From BP-133 sp040756995 (GTDB taxonomy: Bacteria; Actinomycetota; Acidimicrobiia; IMCC26256; BP-133): DNA of 64,000 nucleotides. Below the pieces are notes generated by a model. It saw only the letters and a list, made by a program, of their open reading frames with translations. It was not told the DNA's origin and did not search any database. Shown piece by piece: positions 40,002 to 51,267 of this stretch (the stretch's first letter is position 1; each line of letters opens with the position of its first letter). The stretch covers positions 62,001-126,000 of the forward strand of contig JBFLYK010000012.1 in the NCBI GenBank assembly GCA_040756995.1. Reading direction: 5' to 3'. Both the position numbers and the translations under genes were made by a program.

Positions 40002-41290
40002 ACCTGCTCATCCAGGGTGGGACCGTCATCGATGCCGATGGGTCGCGCCGGGCCGACGTCGTCGTGCGGGACGGGCTGATCGCCGACGTCGGCGACAACC
40101 TCACTGCACCGGGTGGCGCCACCGTCCTCGAGGCGGACGGGTGCATCGTGTCGCCGGGCTTCGTCGACCTCCACACCCATCTCCGGGAACCGGGCGGGGA
40201 GGACGCCGAGACCATCGAGACCGGCGCCCGGGCCGGCGCCCTCGGGGGGTACACCGCGCTGGTGGCCATGCCCAACACCAACCCGCCGATCGACACCGCG
40301 GCGGTGGTGGAGCAGGTGCTCCGGGCCGGCCGGGTGGCGCCCTGTCACGTCGTGTCCTCCGGCTGCATCACCAAGGGCCGGGCCGGCGAAGAGCTGGCGC
40401 CCCTCGGCGAGCTCCACGGCCTCGGCGTCCGCATCTTCACCGACGACGGCACCTGCGTGGCCGACGCCGGTCTCATGCGCCGGGCCCTGGAGTACGCCCG
40501 GGCCCTGCCCGGCGCCGTGCTGGCCCAGCACTGCGAGGATCCGCAGCTGGCCCGGGGCGGTCACATGAACGAGGGCGCCTGGTCGAGCTGGCTCGGCATC
40601 CCCGGCATGCCGGCCGAGGCCGAGTCGGTGGTGGTGGCCCGCGACATCGCGCTGGCCGGCCTCACCGGCGGGCGGGTCCACTTCCTCCACCTCTCCACCG
40701 CCACGTCGGTCGAGCTCGTCCGGGCGGCCAAGGCCAAGGGCCTGGCCGTCACCGCCGAGGCCGCGCCCCACCACTTCACGCTGACCGACTCGCTGTGCTG
40801 CGGTTACGACCCGATCTACAAGGTCAACCCGCCCCTGCGCACCGAAGGTGACGTCAAGGCGGTCAAGGAAGGCCTGGCCGACGGCACCATCGACGCCATC
40901 GCTACCGACCACGCTCCCCACCCCGCCCAGGAGAAGGAGCGGCCCTTCGACGAGGCGCCGCCCGGGATGCTGGGGCTTGAGACCGCCCTCGCCCTCACGC
41001 TGACCGAACTGGTCGGCCCCGGGCTCCTGGACCTGCCGAAGGCCCTCGCCCTGCTGTCGTGGCAGCCGGCCCGCCTCGCCGGCCTGGCCGACCACGGCGG
41101 CCCGATCGCCCCCGGCCGCCCCGCTCACATCGCCGTCTTCGATCCGGAAGCCGTCTGGGAGGTCGACCCCACGAAGCTGGCCAGCCGTTCCCGCAACACG
41201 CCCTACGCCGGCCGCAAGCTGACCGGGAAGGTGCGCCACACAGTCCTGGCCGGCGAGCCGGTCGTCCGCGACGGGCAGGCCCAGCGTTGA
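39998..41290 (+). CDS. pyrC: Dihydroorotase (class I, PyrC)
   Basis: The 430-residue amidohydrolase closes N-carbamoyl-aspartate to dihydroorotate. Zinc ligands are visible in VDLHTHLREPGGED, with later His residues in the PCHVVSSG and LHLS strands, and the catalytic Asp is in ATDHAPH. The carboxylated Lys common to class I would lie in the barrel near residue 130 (TKGRAGEEL). It is flanked by four-base overlaps with pyrB and carA, so the five enzymes are translated as a coupled set. Confidence 0.96.
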   Translation: MNLLIQGGTVIDADGSRRADVVVRDGLIADVGDNLTAPGGATVLEADGCIVSPGFVDLHTHLREPGGEDAETIETGARAGALGGYTALVAMPNTNPPIDTAAVVEQVLRAGRVAPCHVVSSGCITKGRAGEELAPLGELHGLGVRIFTDDGTCVADAGLMRRALEYARALPGAVLAQHCEDPQLARGGHMNEGAWSSWLGIPGMPAEAESVVVARDIALAGLTGGRVHFLHLSTATSVELVRAAKAKGLAVTAEAAPHHFTLTDSLCCGYDPIYKVNPPLRTEGDVKAVKEGLADGTIDAIATDHAPHPAQEKERPFDEAPPGMLGLETALALTLTELVGPGLLDLPKALALLSWQPARLAGLADHGGPIAPGRPAHIAVFDPEAVWEVDPTKLASRSRNTPYAGRKLTGKVRHTVLAGEPVVRDGQAQR

Positions 41291-42387
41291 CCCAGGAGGC
41301 ACTGCTCGTTCTCGCCGATGGCGCCGAATTCGAAGGCGAAGCCATCGGGGCGTTCACCGACCCGGAGGCGGAACTGACCGTCGCCACCGGCGAGTTCGTC
41401 TTCAACACCGCCCTGTCCGGCTACCAGGAGGTGCTGACCGACCCGTCCTACGCCGGGCAGGTGGTGACGTTCACCTATCCCCACATCGGCAACTACGGGA
41501 CGAACCCGGCCGACGAGGAGAGCGGCGGCGTGCACTGCGCCGGCATCGTCGTCCGGGAGCTGGCGAGGCGACCCTCCAACTGGCGCTCCGAAGAAAGTCT
41601 CGACGCCTACCTCCGCCGCCACCGGGTCCCCGGCCTGGCCGGCATCGACACCCGCCGGCTGACGCGCCATCTCAGGGAGCACGGCGCCCTTCCGGGGGCG
41701 TTCGGCACCGACGAGGCGTCGGTCCGGGCCGCGGCGGCCACGGCCCAGGGGACGGATGGCCTCGACCTGGTCGCCGGGGTGACCTGTACCGAGCCCTACC
41801 TGGCGCCCGGTAGCCATCCCGACGCACGGTTCTCGGTCGTCGCCTACGACTTCGGCATCAAGCAGTCGATCCTGCGCCGCCTCGTCGCCGCCGGCTGCCG
41901 GGTCGAGGTCGTGCCCGCCTCCACCAAGGCCGACGACGTCCTCGCCCGCCGGCCCGACGGCGTGTTCCTGTCCAACGGGCCCGGCGACCCCGCCGGCGTC
42001 GTCGGCGCCCCCGACGCCATCCGCGGCATCCTCGGCGAGGTCCCGGTGTTCGGCATCTGCCTCGGCCACCAGCTCCTCGGCCTGTCGCTCGGCGGGACCA
42101 CCTCGAAGCTGCCCTTCGGCCACCACGGCGCCAACCACCCCGTCCGCCGGATGAGCAGCGGCGTGGTGGAGATCACCAGTCAGAACCACAACTACGCCGT
42201 CGACCCCGACTCGCTGGAGGGCGCGGAGGTCACCCACGTGAACCTCAACGACGGCGTGGTGGAAGGCCTGCGCGTCGAGCGCCTGCGGGCCTTCTCCGTG
42301 CAGTACCACCCGGAGGCCGCTCCGGGGCCCCACGACGCCGCCTATCTGTTCGACGACTTCACTTCCCTGATGGAGGCGAGTCGCTAA
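41287..42387 (+). CDS. carA: Carbamoyl-phosphate synthase small (glutaminase) chain
   Basis: The 366-residue subunit hydrolyses glutamine and passes ammonia to CarB. The N-terminal domain has FNTALSGYQEVLTDPSYAGQ; the class I glutamine amidotransferase domain shows the nucleophile Cys in FGICLGHQLLGL and the His-Glu pair in QYHPEA. The start TTG 41287 forms a TTGA overlap with the pyrC stop, an uncommon start codon but the only one that gives the complete N-terminus. Its stop is immediately followed by the carB GTG. Confidence 0.96.
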   Translation: MTQEALLVLADGAEFEGEAIGAFTDPEAELTVATGEFVFNTALSGYQEVLTDPSYAGQVVTFTYPHIGNYGTNPADEESGGVHCAGIVVRELARRPSNWRSEESLDAYLRRHRVPGLAGIDTRRLTRHLREHGALPGAFGTDEASVRAAAATAQGTDGLDLVAGVTCTEPYLAPGSHPDARFSVVAYDFGIKQSILRRLVAAGCRVEVVPASTKADDVLARRPDGVFLSNGPGDPAGVVGAPDAIRGILGEVPVFGICLGHQLLGLSLGGTTSKLPFGHHGANHPVRRMSSGVVEITSQNHNYAVDPDSLEGAEVTHVNLNDGVVEGLRVERLRAFSVQYHPEAAPGPHDAAYLFDDFTSLMEASR

Positions 42388-45710
<3,323 letters not shown>

Positions 45711-45714
<4 letters not shown>

Positions 45715-46643
45715 GCCCCGGCGTCGACCTCACCTGCCGGCTCGGGCCGCTCACCCTTCCCAATCCGATCGTCACCGCCTCGGGCACCTACGGGTACGGC
45801 GACGAGGTCGCCAAGCTCGGGGATCCCTCGAAGCTCGGCGCGGTTACGGCCAAGTCGTTGTCGATCTATCCGTGGGAGGGGAATCCGCCACCCCGGGTGT
45901 GGGAGGCGACGGCCGGGATGCTCAACTCCGTCGGATTGCAGAATCCCGGTGTCGAGGCCTGGCTGGAACACGACCTGCCTCCGCTCCTCGCCCGGGGGGC
46001 CCGGGTCATCGTCTCGATCTGGGGCCGCTCGGTCGACGACTTCGCCAAAGCGGCGGCGGCCGTCGTTCCGGCGCTCTCCCGGCTCACCGCCCTGGAAATC
46101 AATGTCAGTTGCCCCAATCTCGAAGACCGCGGTCACATGTTCGCCGCCCATCCGGAGACCACCGCGGCGGCGATCGGAGCCGTCCTCGATCAGCTCCCGC
46201 CGTCCGTTCCGCTGTTCGCCAAGCTCTCGCCGAACGTCACCGACCTCGTGGCCGTGGCCGCCGCCGCGGTCGGCGCCGGAGCCACCGGCCTGACGCTGAT
46301 CAACACCGTCCTCGGTCTGGCCATCGACGCCGAGACCCGCCGGCCGCGCCTGGGCGCCGGCGGCGGTGGTCTCTCCGGGCCGGCCATCAAGCCGGTGGCC
46401 CTGCGGGCCGTGGCCGACGTGCACCGGGCGCTTCCCGACACACCCATCATCGGGACGGGCGGTGTCCGCTCCGGCCTCGACGCCGTCGAGATGCTGTTGG
46501 CCGGCGCCAGCGCGGTGGGGGTGGGGACCGCCACGTTCTTCGATCCCCGGGCCGCCCAACACGTCGTCGACGGCCTGGCCCGCTGGTGCGCCGAACACGG
46601 CGTGGCCCGCAGCGGCGACCTCGTCGGAGGACTCCAATGGTGA
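45711..46643 (+). CDS. pyrD: Dihydroorotate dehydrogenase, class 1B catalytic subunit
   Basis: This FMN enzyme oxidises dihydroorotate to orotate. Class 1 features are clear: NPIVTASGTYGYGDEV, the KSLSIYPWEGNPPPRVWE loop, and the catalytic Cys in INVSCPN. FMN-phosphate binding is in IIGTGGVRSGLDAVEMLLAGASAVGVGTA. Class 1B members work with a PyrK electron-transfer partner, but no pyrK is found in this operon, so the electron acceptor is open. GTG 45711 overlaps the carB stop, and pyrF begins within its last codons. Confidence 0.93.
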
Positions 46644-47302
46644 CCGCTGTCCGCGACCGCTTCGCCCTCGCTCTCGACGTCGACGATCTGGCCGCCGCCG
46701 TCGCCCTGGCCGACCGGCTGCACCCCTGGTTCGGTGTCGTGAAGGTCGGTCTCGAACTGTTCGCCGCCGCCGGGCCGGCGGCTGTCGAGAAGCTGGCCGC
46801 CCCCGATCGGCGCGTCTTCCTCGACCTCAAGCTCCACGACATTCCGACCACCGTCGGCAAGGCCGCCCGCCAGGTCGGGCGGCTCGGTGTGGGTTATCTC
46901 ACACTGCACACCGCCGGCGGCGTCGACATGCTCCGGGCCGCGGTCGACGGTCTGGTGGCCGGCGCCGCCGACGCCGGCGTCGACCGTCCGGTGGCCCTCG
47001 GCGTCACGGTGCTCACCAGTGATCCGGACGCTTCGGCGTTCCCCGCCCGGCTCGACGCCGCTGCCGCCGGCGGATGTGGCGGCGTCGTGTGCTCGGTCCG
47101 CGAGCTCCCGGCGGTGAAAGATCGTTCACAGCTGCTGGCCGTCGTGCCCGGCATCCGCCTCCCGGGAGGGGCGACCCACGACCAGGCCCGCGTCGGAACC
47201 CCGGCCGAGGCCATCGCCGCCGGCGCCGACCTGCTCGTGATCGGCCGGGCGGTGACGGCTGCGCCCGATCCCGAAGCGGCCGCCGCGGCGCTTGCCGGGT
47301 AG
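46637..47302 (+). CDS. pyrF: Orotidine 5'-phosphate decarboxylase
   Basis: The 221-residue TIM-barrel enzyme makes UMP. The first active-site Asp is in LALDVDD, the catalytic Lys/Asp array in VFLDLKLHDIPTTVGKAA, and the phosphate-binding GADLLVIGRAV is near the C-terminus. Both ATG 46637 and GTG 46640 are possible; the latter gives a GTGA overlap with pyrD. No pyrE follows directly, so orotate phosphoribosyltransferase must be elsewhere. A 216-base gap with its own promoter follows. Confidence 0.95.
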   Translation: MVTAVRDRFALALDVDDLAAAVALADRLHPWFGVVKVGLELFAAAGPAAVEKLAAPDRRVFLDLKLHDIPTTVGKAARQVGRLGVGYLTLHTAGGVDMLRAAVDGLVAGAADAGVDRPVALGVTVLTSDPDASAFPARLDAAAAGGCGGVVCSVRELPAVKDRSQLLAVVPGIRLPGGATHDQARVGTPAEAIAAGADLLVIGRAVTAAPDPEAAAAALAG

Positions 47303-47390
47303 TCCCCACCGCTTTCCCCGTCTGTCACGTCCGTGACGCGAAAACCGTTACTGCGGGCCGAATTCCCATGAAAACACCGTTACGGACGGG

Positions 47391-47418
47391 TTGTGGGCCT
47401 AGGGGCTCTGCCTATACT
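47391..47418 (+). promoter_or_regulatory. Promoter upstream of mihF
   Basis: TTGTGG (47391-47396) and TATACT (47413-47418) are separated by 16 bases and lie about 100 bases before the mihF start. TATACT is close to a consensus -10 and the best promoter match in the window. The intervening leader has AAAAGTTTT near 47482-47490 but no recognised RNA element. Confidence 0.6.
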
Positions 47419-47518
47419 GACCAGGTTCGTCGGTCCCCGGGCGGCGACGCCACCGTGCAGGTGACCACCCGGGTTCCGAACAAAAGTTTTCGTTGACGCC
47501 TCCGGAGGTCCCAAGGCC

Positions 47519-47836
47519 ATGCCCCTCCCGCCGTCGCTCGATCCCGCGCAGCGCCAGGCGGCGCTCGAGAAGGCAGCTGCCGCCCGCCGTCAGCGGGCCG
47601 AGTTGAAGGAGAAGCTGAAGGCTGGATCGATCAGCCTCGGCGAGTTGCTGGCGCAGGGCGACACCGATGACGCCGTCGCCAAGCTCAAGGTGGTCACTGT
47701 CCTCGAGTCCCTCCCGGGCGTCGGCAAGGTGAAGGCCCGGCGCACGATGGAGGAGCTCGAGATCAGCGAGAACCGTCGCGTCCGGGGCCTGGGCACGCAC
47801 CAGCGGCGCGCCCTCCTCGAACACTTCGAGCGTTAG
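47519..47836 (+). CDS. mihF: Actinobacterial integration host factor (mIHF)
   Basis: This is a 105-residue nucleoid-associated DNA-binding protein, unrelated to proteobacterial IHF. It opens PLPPSLDPAQRQAALEKAAAARR, continues with a basic helix (AELKEKLKAGSISLGELL) and ends with the helix-hairpin-helix SLPGVGKVKARRTMEELEISENRRVRGLG that contacts DNA. Members organise the chromosome and are usually essential. It is followed at once by gmk, the standard actinobacterial order; the gmk frame continues in the same reading frame after the mihF TAG. Confidence 0.96.
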   Translation: MPLPPSLDPAQRQAALEKAAAARRQRAELKEKLKAGSISLGELLAQGDTDDAVAKLKVVTVLESLPGVGKVKARRTMEELEISENRRVRGLGTHQRRALLEHFER

Positions 47837-47842
47837 GGCTCT

Positions 47843-48394
47843 CTGGGCGTTCTCCTCGTCCTCTCGGGCCCTTCCGGAGCCGGTAAGGGCACCGTCGCGG
47901 CCAAACTCCTCGACCGGGAGCCCCGGCCGTGGCTCTCCGTGTCGGCTACCACCCGGCCGCCGCGCCCCGGTGAACAGGACGGCGTCGACTACGTCTTCAT
48001 CGACCGGGCCACGTTCGAGAAGTGGCAGGAGCATGACGAGTTCGTCGAATCGTTCGAGGTTTTCGGTCACTTCTACGGCACCCCGAAACGCCCGCTGATC
48101 GACCACCTGGCCGCCGGCGACGACGTGATCCTGGAGATCGACGTGCAGGGCGCGATGGCGGTCCGTAAGGCCTTTCCCGACGCGGTGCTCGTCTTCCTCC
48201 GGCCGCCGAGCCGAGAGGTGCAAAAGGAGCGGTTGCTCGCCCGGGCCGGCGACGCGCCCGACAGCATCGAACGGCGGCTGGCCAAGGCCGACGCCGAGGA
48301 ATCGATGGCCGGCGAGTTCGACCTGGTGGTCGTCAACGACGACCTGGAGACGGCCGTGGAGCAGGTCGCTGCTATCCTCGAAGCCCGCAGATGA
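47843..48394 (+). CDS. gmk: Guanylate kinase, with an apparent CTG start
   Basis: This enzyme converts GMP to GDP. The P-loop LSGPSGAGKGTVAAKLL, the GMP-binding SVSATTRPPRPGEQDGVDY and the EIDVQGAMAVRK segment are intact over 183 residues. There is no ATG, GTG or TTG between the mihF TAG (47834-47836, same frame) and the P-loop. CTG 47843 is the only plausible initiator giving a complete first strand (GVLLVLSGPSG); the first standard start (GTG 47939) would delete the P-loop. Coupling to mihF termination, or read-through, could explain expression. The stop codon coincides with the first bases of an 18-bp inverted repeat. Confidence 0.88.
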   Translation: MGVLLVLSGPSGAGKGTVAAKLLDREPRPWLSVSATTRPPRPGEQDGVDYVFIDRATFEKWQEHDEFVESFEVFGHFYGTPKRPLIDHLAAGDDVILEIDVQGAMAVRKAFPDAVLVFLRPPSREVQKERLLARAGDAPDSIERRLAKADAEESMAGEFDLVVVNDDLETAVEQVAAILEARR

Positions 48395-48447
48395 GTACTC
48401 AGAATTCATGCTGTTATGTCGGAAATCGAATGAATTCTGAGTACTCA
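48392..48447. repeat. AT-rich 18-bp perfect inverted repeat between gmk and rpoZ
   Basis: TGAGTACTCAGAATTCAT (48392-48409) is repeated as its exact reverse complement at 48430-48447 with a 20-base loop. Each arm itself contains the palindromes TGAGTACTCA and GAATTC. The GC content of the arms is near one third, in a region that is otherwise close to 70%. It supplies the gmk stop codon and ends 23 bases before rpoZ. Confidence 0.9.
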
Positions 48448-48470
48448 CCATTCGTGAGGAGCGAAAATCC

Positions 48471-48737
48471 GTGGAACGCCGCCCGTCGCTGATGCACCCG
48501 CTCTTGGAGAACCTGACCGACCGCGTCGACTCCAAGTTCACGCTGGTGTCGCTGGCGGCCAAGCGGGCCCGGCAGATCAACTCTTACTTCAACCAGCTCG
48601 GTGAGGGCCTCGGCACGATCGTCCCGCCCCAGGTGACGTCGCTGTCCCGCAAGCCGCTGTCGATCTCCCTGGAGGAGATCGAGGCCGGCAAGATCGTCTT
48701 CGAACGACCCGAGGTCGTCGAGAAGTCGATCAAGTAG
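48471..48737 (+). CDS. rpoZ: RNA polymerase omega subunit
   Basis: The 88-residue subunit assists RNA polymerase assembly by holding the beta-prime chain. Conserved features are LTDRVDSKFTLVSLAAKRARQINSYF and the C-terminal KPLSISLEEIEAGKI segment typical of actinobacterial omega. The GTG start follows GAGGAG by about ten bases. It lies in the normal gmk-rpoZ-coaBC order, although separated from gmk by the AT-rich palindrome. Confidence 0.96.
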   Translation: MERRPSLMHPLLENLTDRVDSKFTLVSLAAKRARQINSYFNQLGEGLGTIVPPQVTSLSRKPLSISLEEIEAGKIVFERPEVVEKSIK

Positions 48738-48744
48738 GCCGTCG

Positions 48745-49962
48745 TTGGGCGATTTCGCCGGGCGGCGCATCGTCCTCGGAGTCTCGGGCGGGATCGCCGC
48801 CTACAAGGCCATCGAGATCTGCCGGCGGCTGGTCGACGCCGGCGGGCACGTCATGCCGGTCCTCACCGCCGGCGCCACCCGCTTCGTCGGTCCGCTGACG
48901 TTCTCGGCGCTGGCCTCCGAGCCGGCCCGCACCTCGCTCTTCGAGGGGCCGGAGCCGATTCCCCACACCCGTCTCGGGCAGACCTGCGACCTCGTGCTGG
49001 TGGCCCCCGCCACCGCCCGGGTCATCGGCCACTACGCCGCCGGGATCTCCAACGACCTGCTGACCGCCACGCTGCTGGCCACCCGGGCCCCCGTTCTCCT
49101 GGCGCCCGCCATGCACACCGAGATGTGGGAACACCCGGCTGTGCAGGACAACCTGTCTCTGCTGCGTCGCCGGGGAGTGCACATTGTCGATCCGGAGTCC
49201 GGTCGGCTGGCCGGGGGCGACATCGGCGCCGGCCGCCTGGCCGATCCCGCCCGCATCGTCGAGGCGGCCGCCGCGGTGCTGTCGGGCGCCGGCACCGCCC
49301 GGGCCGGCGACCTGGCCGGCCGGCGGGTGCTCGTCACCGCCGGCGGTACGCGGGAGCCGATCGACCCCGTCCGGTTCATCGGCAACCGCTCCTCGGGGAA
49401 GATGGGCTACGCCGTCGCCGAAGCGGCCGCCCGCCGGGGGGCCGAGGTTGCTCTGGTCACGACCGTTCCCCGCCCGGCGCCCGCCGGGGTGGTCGACGTC
49501 GTGCGGGTGGAGACGGCGGCCGAGATGGCCGACGCCGTCCTCGAGCGCTACGCCGACGTCGACGTCGTCGTGATGGCCGCCGCCGTGGCCGACTTCCGGC
49601 CGAAGGCGTCCGCCCCCGAGAAGATCAAGAAGGCCTCGGGGCCGCCCGAGATCATCCTCGAGCCGACCGTCGACATCCTGGCCGAGCTCGGTCGCAGGAA
49701 GTCGACGCAGTACCTCGTAGGATTCGCGGCCGAGACGGAACGGCTCGTCGAGCAGGCGGCCGCCAAGATGGCGGCCAAACGGGTCGACCTGATGGTCGCC
49801 AACGACGTGACCGCCCCCGGATCGGGTTTCGAGGTCGACACCAACCGGGCCGTGCTGATCACTCCCGACGGCACCACCCGCCAGCTACCGCAGATGCCCA
49901 AGATCGAACTGGCCGATGCCATCTGGGACCGGGTGGCCCCGGAACTGCAGCCGCAGAACTGA
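48745..49962 (+). CDS. coaBC: Bifunctional phosphopantothenoylcysteine decarboxylase / phosphopantothenate-cysteine ligase
   Basis: This enzyme performs two steps of coenzyme A synthesis. The N-terminal CoaC flavoprotein (residues ~5-180) shows GVSGGIAAYKAIEICRRL, NDLLTATLLA and the active-site loop APAMHTEMWEHPA. The C-terminal CoaB (from ~188) shows VTAGGTREPIDPVRFIGNRSSGKMGYAVAEAA and the catalytic ANDV near residue 352. The start is TTG 48745, eight bases after rpoZ; no ATG or GTG gives a complete first strand. metK follows 20 bases on. Confidence 0.95.
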   Translation: MGDFAGRRIVLGVSGGIAAYKAIEICRRLVDAGGHVMPVLTAGATRFVGPLTFSALASEPARTSLFEGPEPIPHTRLGQTCDLVLVAPATARVIGHYAAGISNDLLTATLLATRAPVLLAPAMHTEMWEHPAVQDNLSLLRRRGVHIVDPESGRLAGGDIGAGRLADPARIVEAAAAVLSGAGTARAGDLAGRRVLVTAGGTREPIDPVRFIGNRSSGKMGYAVAEAAARRGAEVALVTTVPRPAPAGVVDVVRVETAAEMADAVLERYADVDVVVMAAAVADFRPKASAPEKIKKASGPPEIILEPTVDILAELGRRKSTQYLVGFAAETERLVEQAAAKMAAKRVDLMVANDVTAPGSGFEVDTNRAVLITPDGTTRQLPQMPKIELADAIWDRVAPELQPQN

Positions 49963-49982
49963 ACAACGGAAGAGGAGGCTCC

Positions 49983-51185
49983 GTGAGCAGCAACCGGTGG
50001 AGGTTCACCTCCGAGTCGGTGACCGAGGGTCACCCCGACAAGATGGCCGACCAGATCAGTGACTCGATCCTCGACGCCATCCTCCGGGAAGACCCGACCG
50101 GCCGGGTGGCCTGCGAGACGCTGCTCACCACCGGCCTCATCGTCGTGGCCGGGGAGATCACCACCACCGCCTATGTCGAGATCCCGAAGATCGCCCGGGA
50201 GACGGTCTGCTCCATCGGCTACGACCGGGAGTCGTACGGGTTCGACGGCAACACCTGCGGCGTCGTGGTGTCGATCGACGAGCAGTCGCCCGACATCGCC
50301 CAGGGCGTGAATACGGCGCTGGAGCGCCGGGTCGGGGGATTGGGCGAAGACGCCCTCGACGCCGTCGGCGCCGGCGACCAGGGGATGATGTTCGGCTACG
50401 CCTGCGACGAGACGGCCGATCTGATGCCGATGCCGATCTGGCTGGCGCACCGGATGGCCCACCGGCTCTCCGAGGTCCGCAAGGCCGGGGTGCTGCCCTA
50501 CCTGCGGCCGGACGGGAAGACCCAGGTGACGATCGAGTACGAGGGCAACCGGCCCATCCGCCTCGACACCGTCCTCATCTCGACCCAGCACCAGCCGGGG
50601 ATCGACGTGGAGACGCTGCTCAAGCCGGACCTGCGGGACCACGTCATCCGCCCGCTGCTGCCGCCGGAGTTCGCCGACGACGACTTCACGCTGCTGTGCA
50701 ACCCGACCGGGACGTTCGAGCTCGGCGGGCCCCACGCCGACACCGGTCTCACCGGCCGCAAGATCATCGTCGACACCTACGGCGGCATGGCCCGCCACGG
50801 TGGCGGCGCCTTCTCCGGCAAGGATCCGACGAAGGTCGACCGGTCCGCCGCCTACGCCACCCGCCAGGCGGCCAAGGCCGTCGTCGCCGCCGGGCTGGCC
50901 AAGCGCTGCGAGGTCCAGGTGGCCTACGCCATCGGCAAGGCGCGGCCGGTGTCGATTCTCGTCGAGACGTTCGGAACGGCCGAGATCGACCCCGAGAGGC
51001 TCCCCGATCTGATCCAGGAGCACTTCGACCTGCGGCCCGCCGCCATCATCGACCGGCTCGACCTGCGCCGGCCGATCTACCGCAAGACGGCGGCCTACGG
51101 TCACTTCGGCCGGCCCGACAAGGAATTCACCTGGGAGCAGGTCAACGACCTCGCCGACGCCCTCCGCGCCGCCGCCGGCGGCTGA
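49983..51185 (+). CDS. metK: S-adenosylmethionine synthetase
   Basis: The 400-residue enzyme makes SAM from methionine and ATP. Signature segments are TSESVTEGHPDKMADQISD at the N-terminus, GAGDQGMMFGYACDET, the phosphate loop GGGAFSGKDPTKVDRSAAY and a C-terminal GHFGR. GTG 49983 has AGGAGG about six bases upstream; the longer open frame over coaBC is a shadow. The 20-base gap leaves no room for a SAM riboswitch. Confidence 0.97.
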   Translation: MSSNRWRFTSESVTEGHPDKMADQISDSILDAILREDPTGRVACETLLTTGLIVVAGEITTTAYVEIPKIARETVCSIGYDRESYGFDGNTCGVVVSIDEQSPDIAQGVNTALERRVGGLGEDALDAVGAGDQGMMFGYACDETADLMPMPIWLAHRMAHRLSEVRKAGVLPYLRPDGKTQVTIEYEGNRPIRLDTVLISTQHQPGIDVETLLKPDLRDHVIRPLLPPEFADDDFTLLCNPTGTFELGGPHADTGLTGRKIIVDTYGGMARHGGGAFSGKDPTKVDRSAAYATRQAAKAVVAAGLAKRCEVQVAYAIGKARPVSILVETFGTAEIDPERLPDLIQEHFDLRPAAIIDRLDLRRPIYRKTAAYGHFGRPDKEFTWEQVNDLADALRAAAGG

Positions 51186-51267
51186 TCTCTTCGGCTCTCC
51201 GCCGGCCGCGACGCGAGCGCCGAATCGGGCGGCCGGTGAACGCGCCGGCGCGGCCGGCGACGATGAG

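Noticed and set aside
41564..41585. AACTGGCG in carA as another copy of the 46-bp repeat
   Set aside because: Only eight bases match and no complementary arm follows; it encodes conserved carA residues.
49963..49982. SAM riboswitch before metK
   Set aside because: Only 20 bases separate coaBC and metK, too short for any SAM aptamer.
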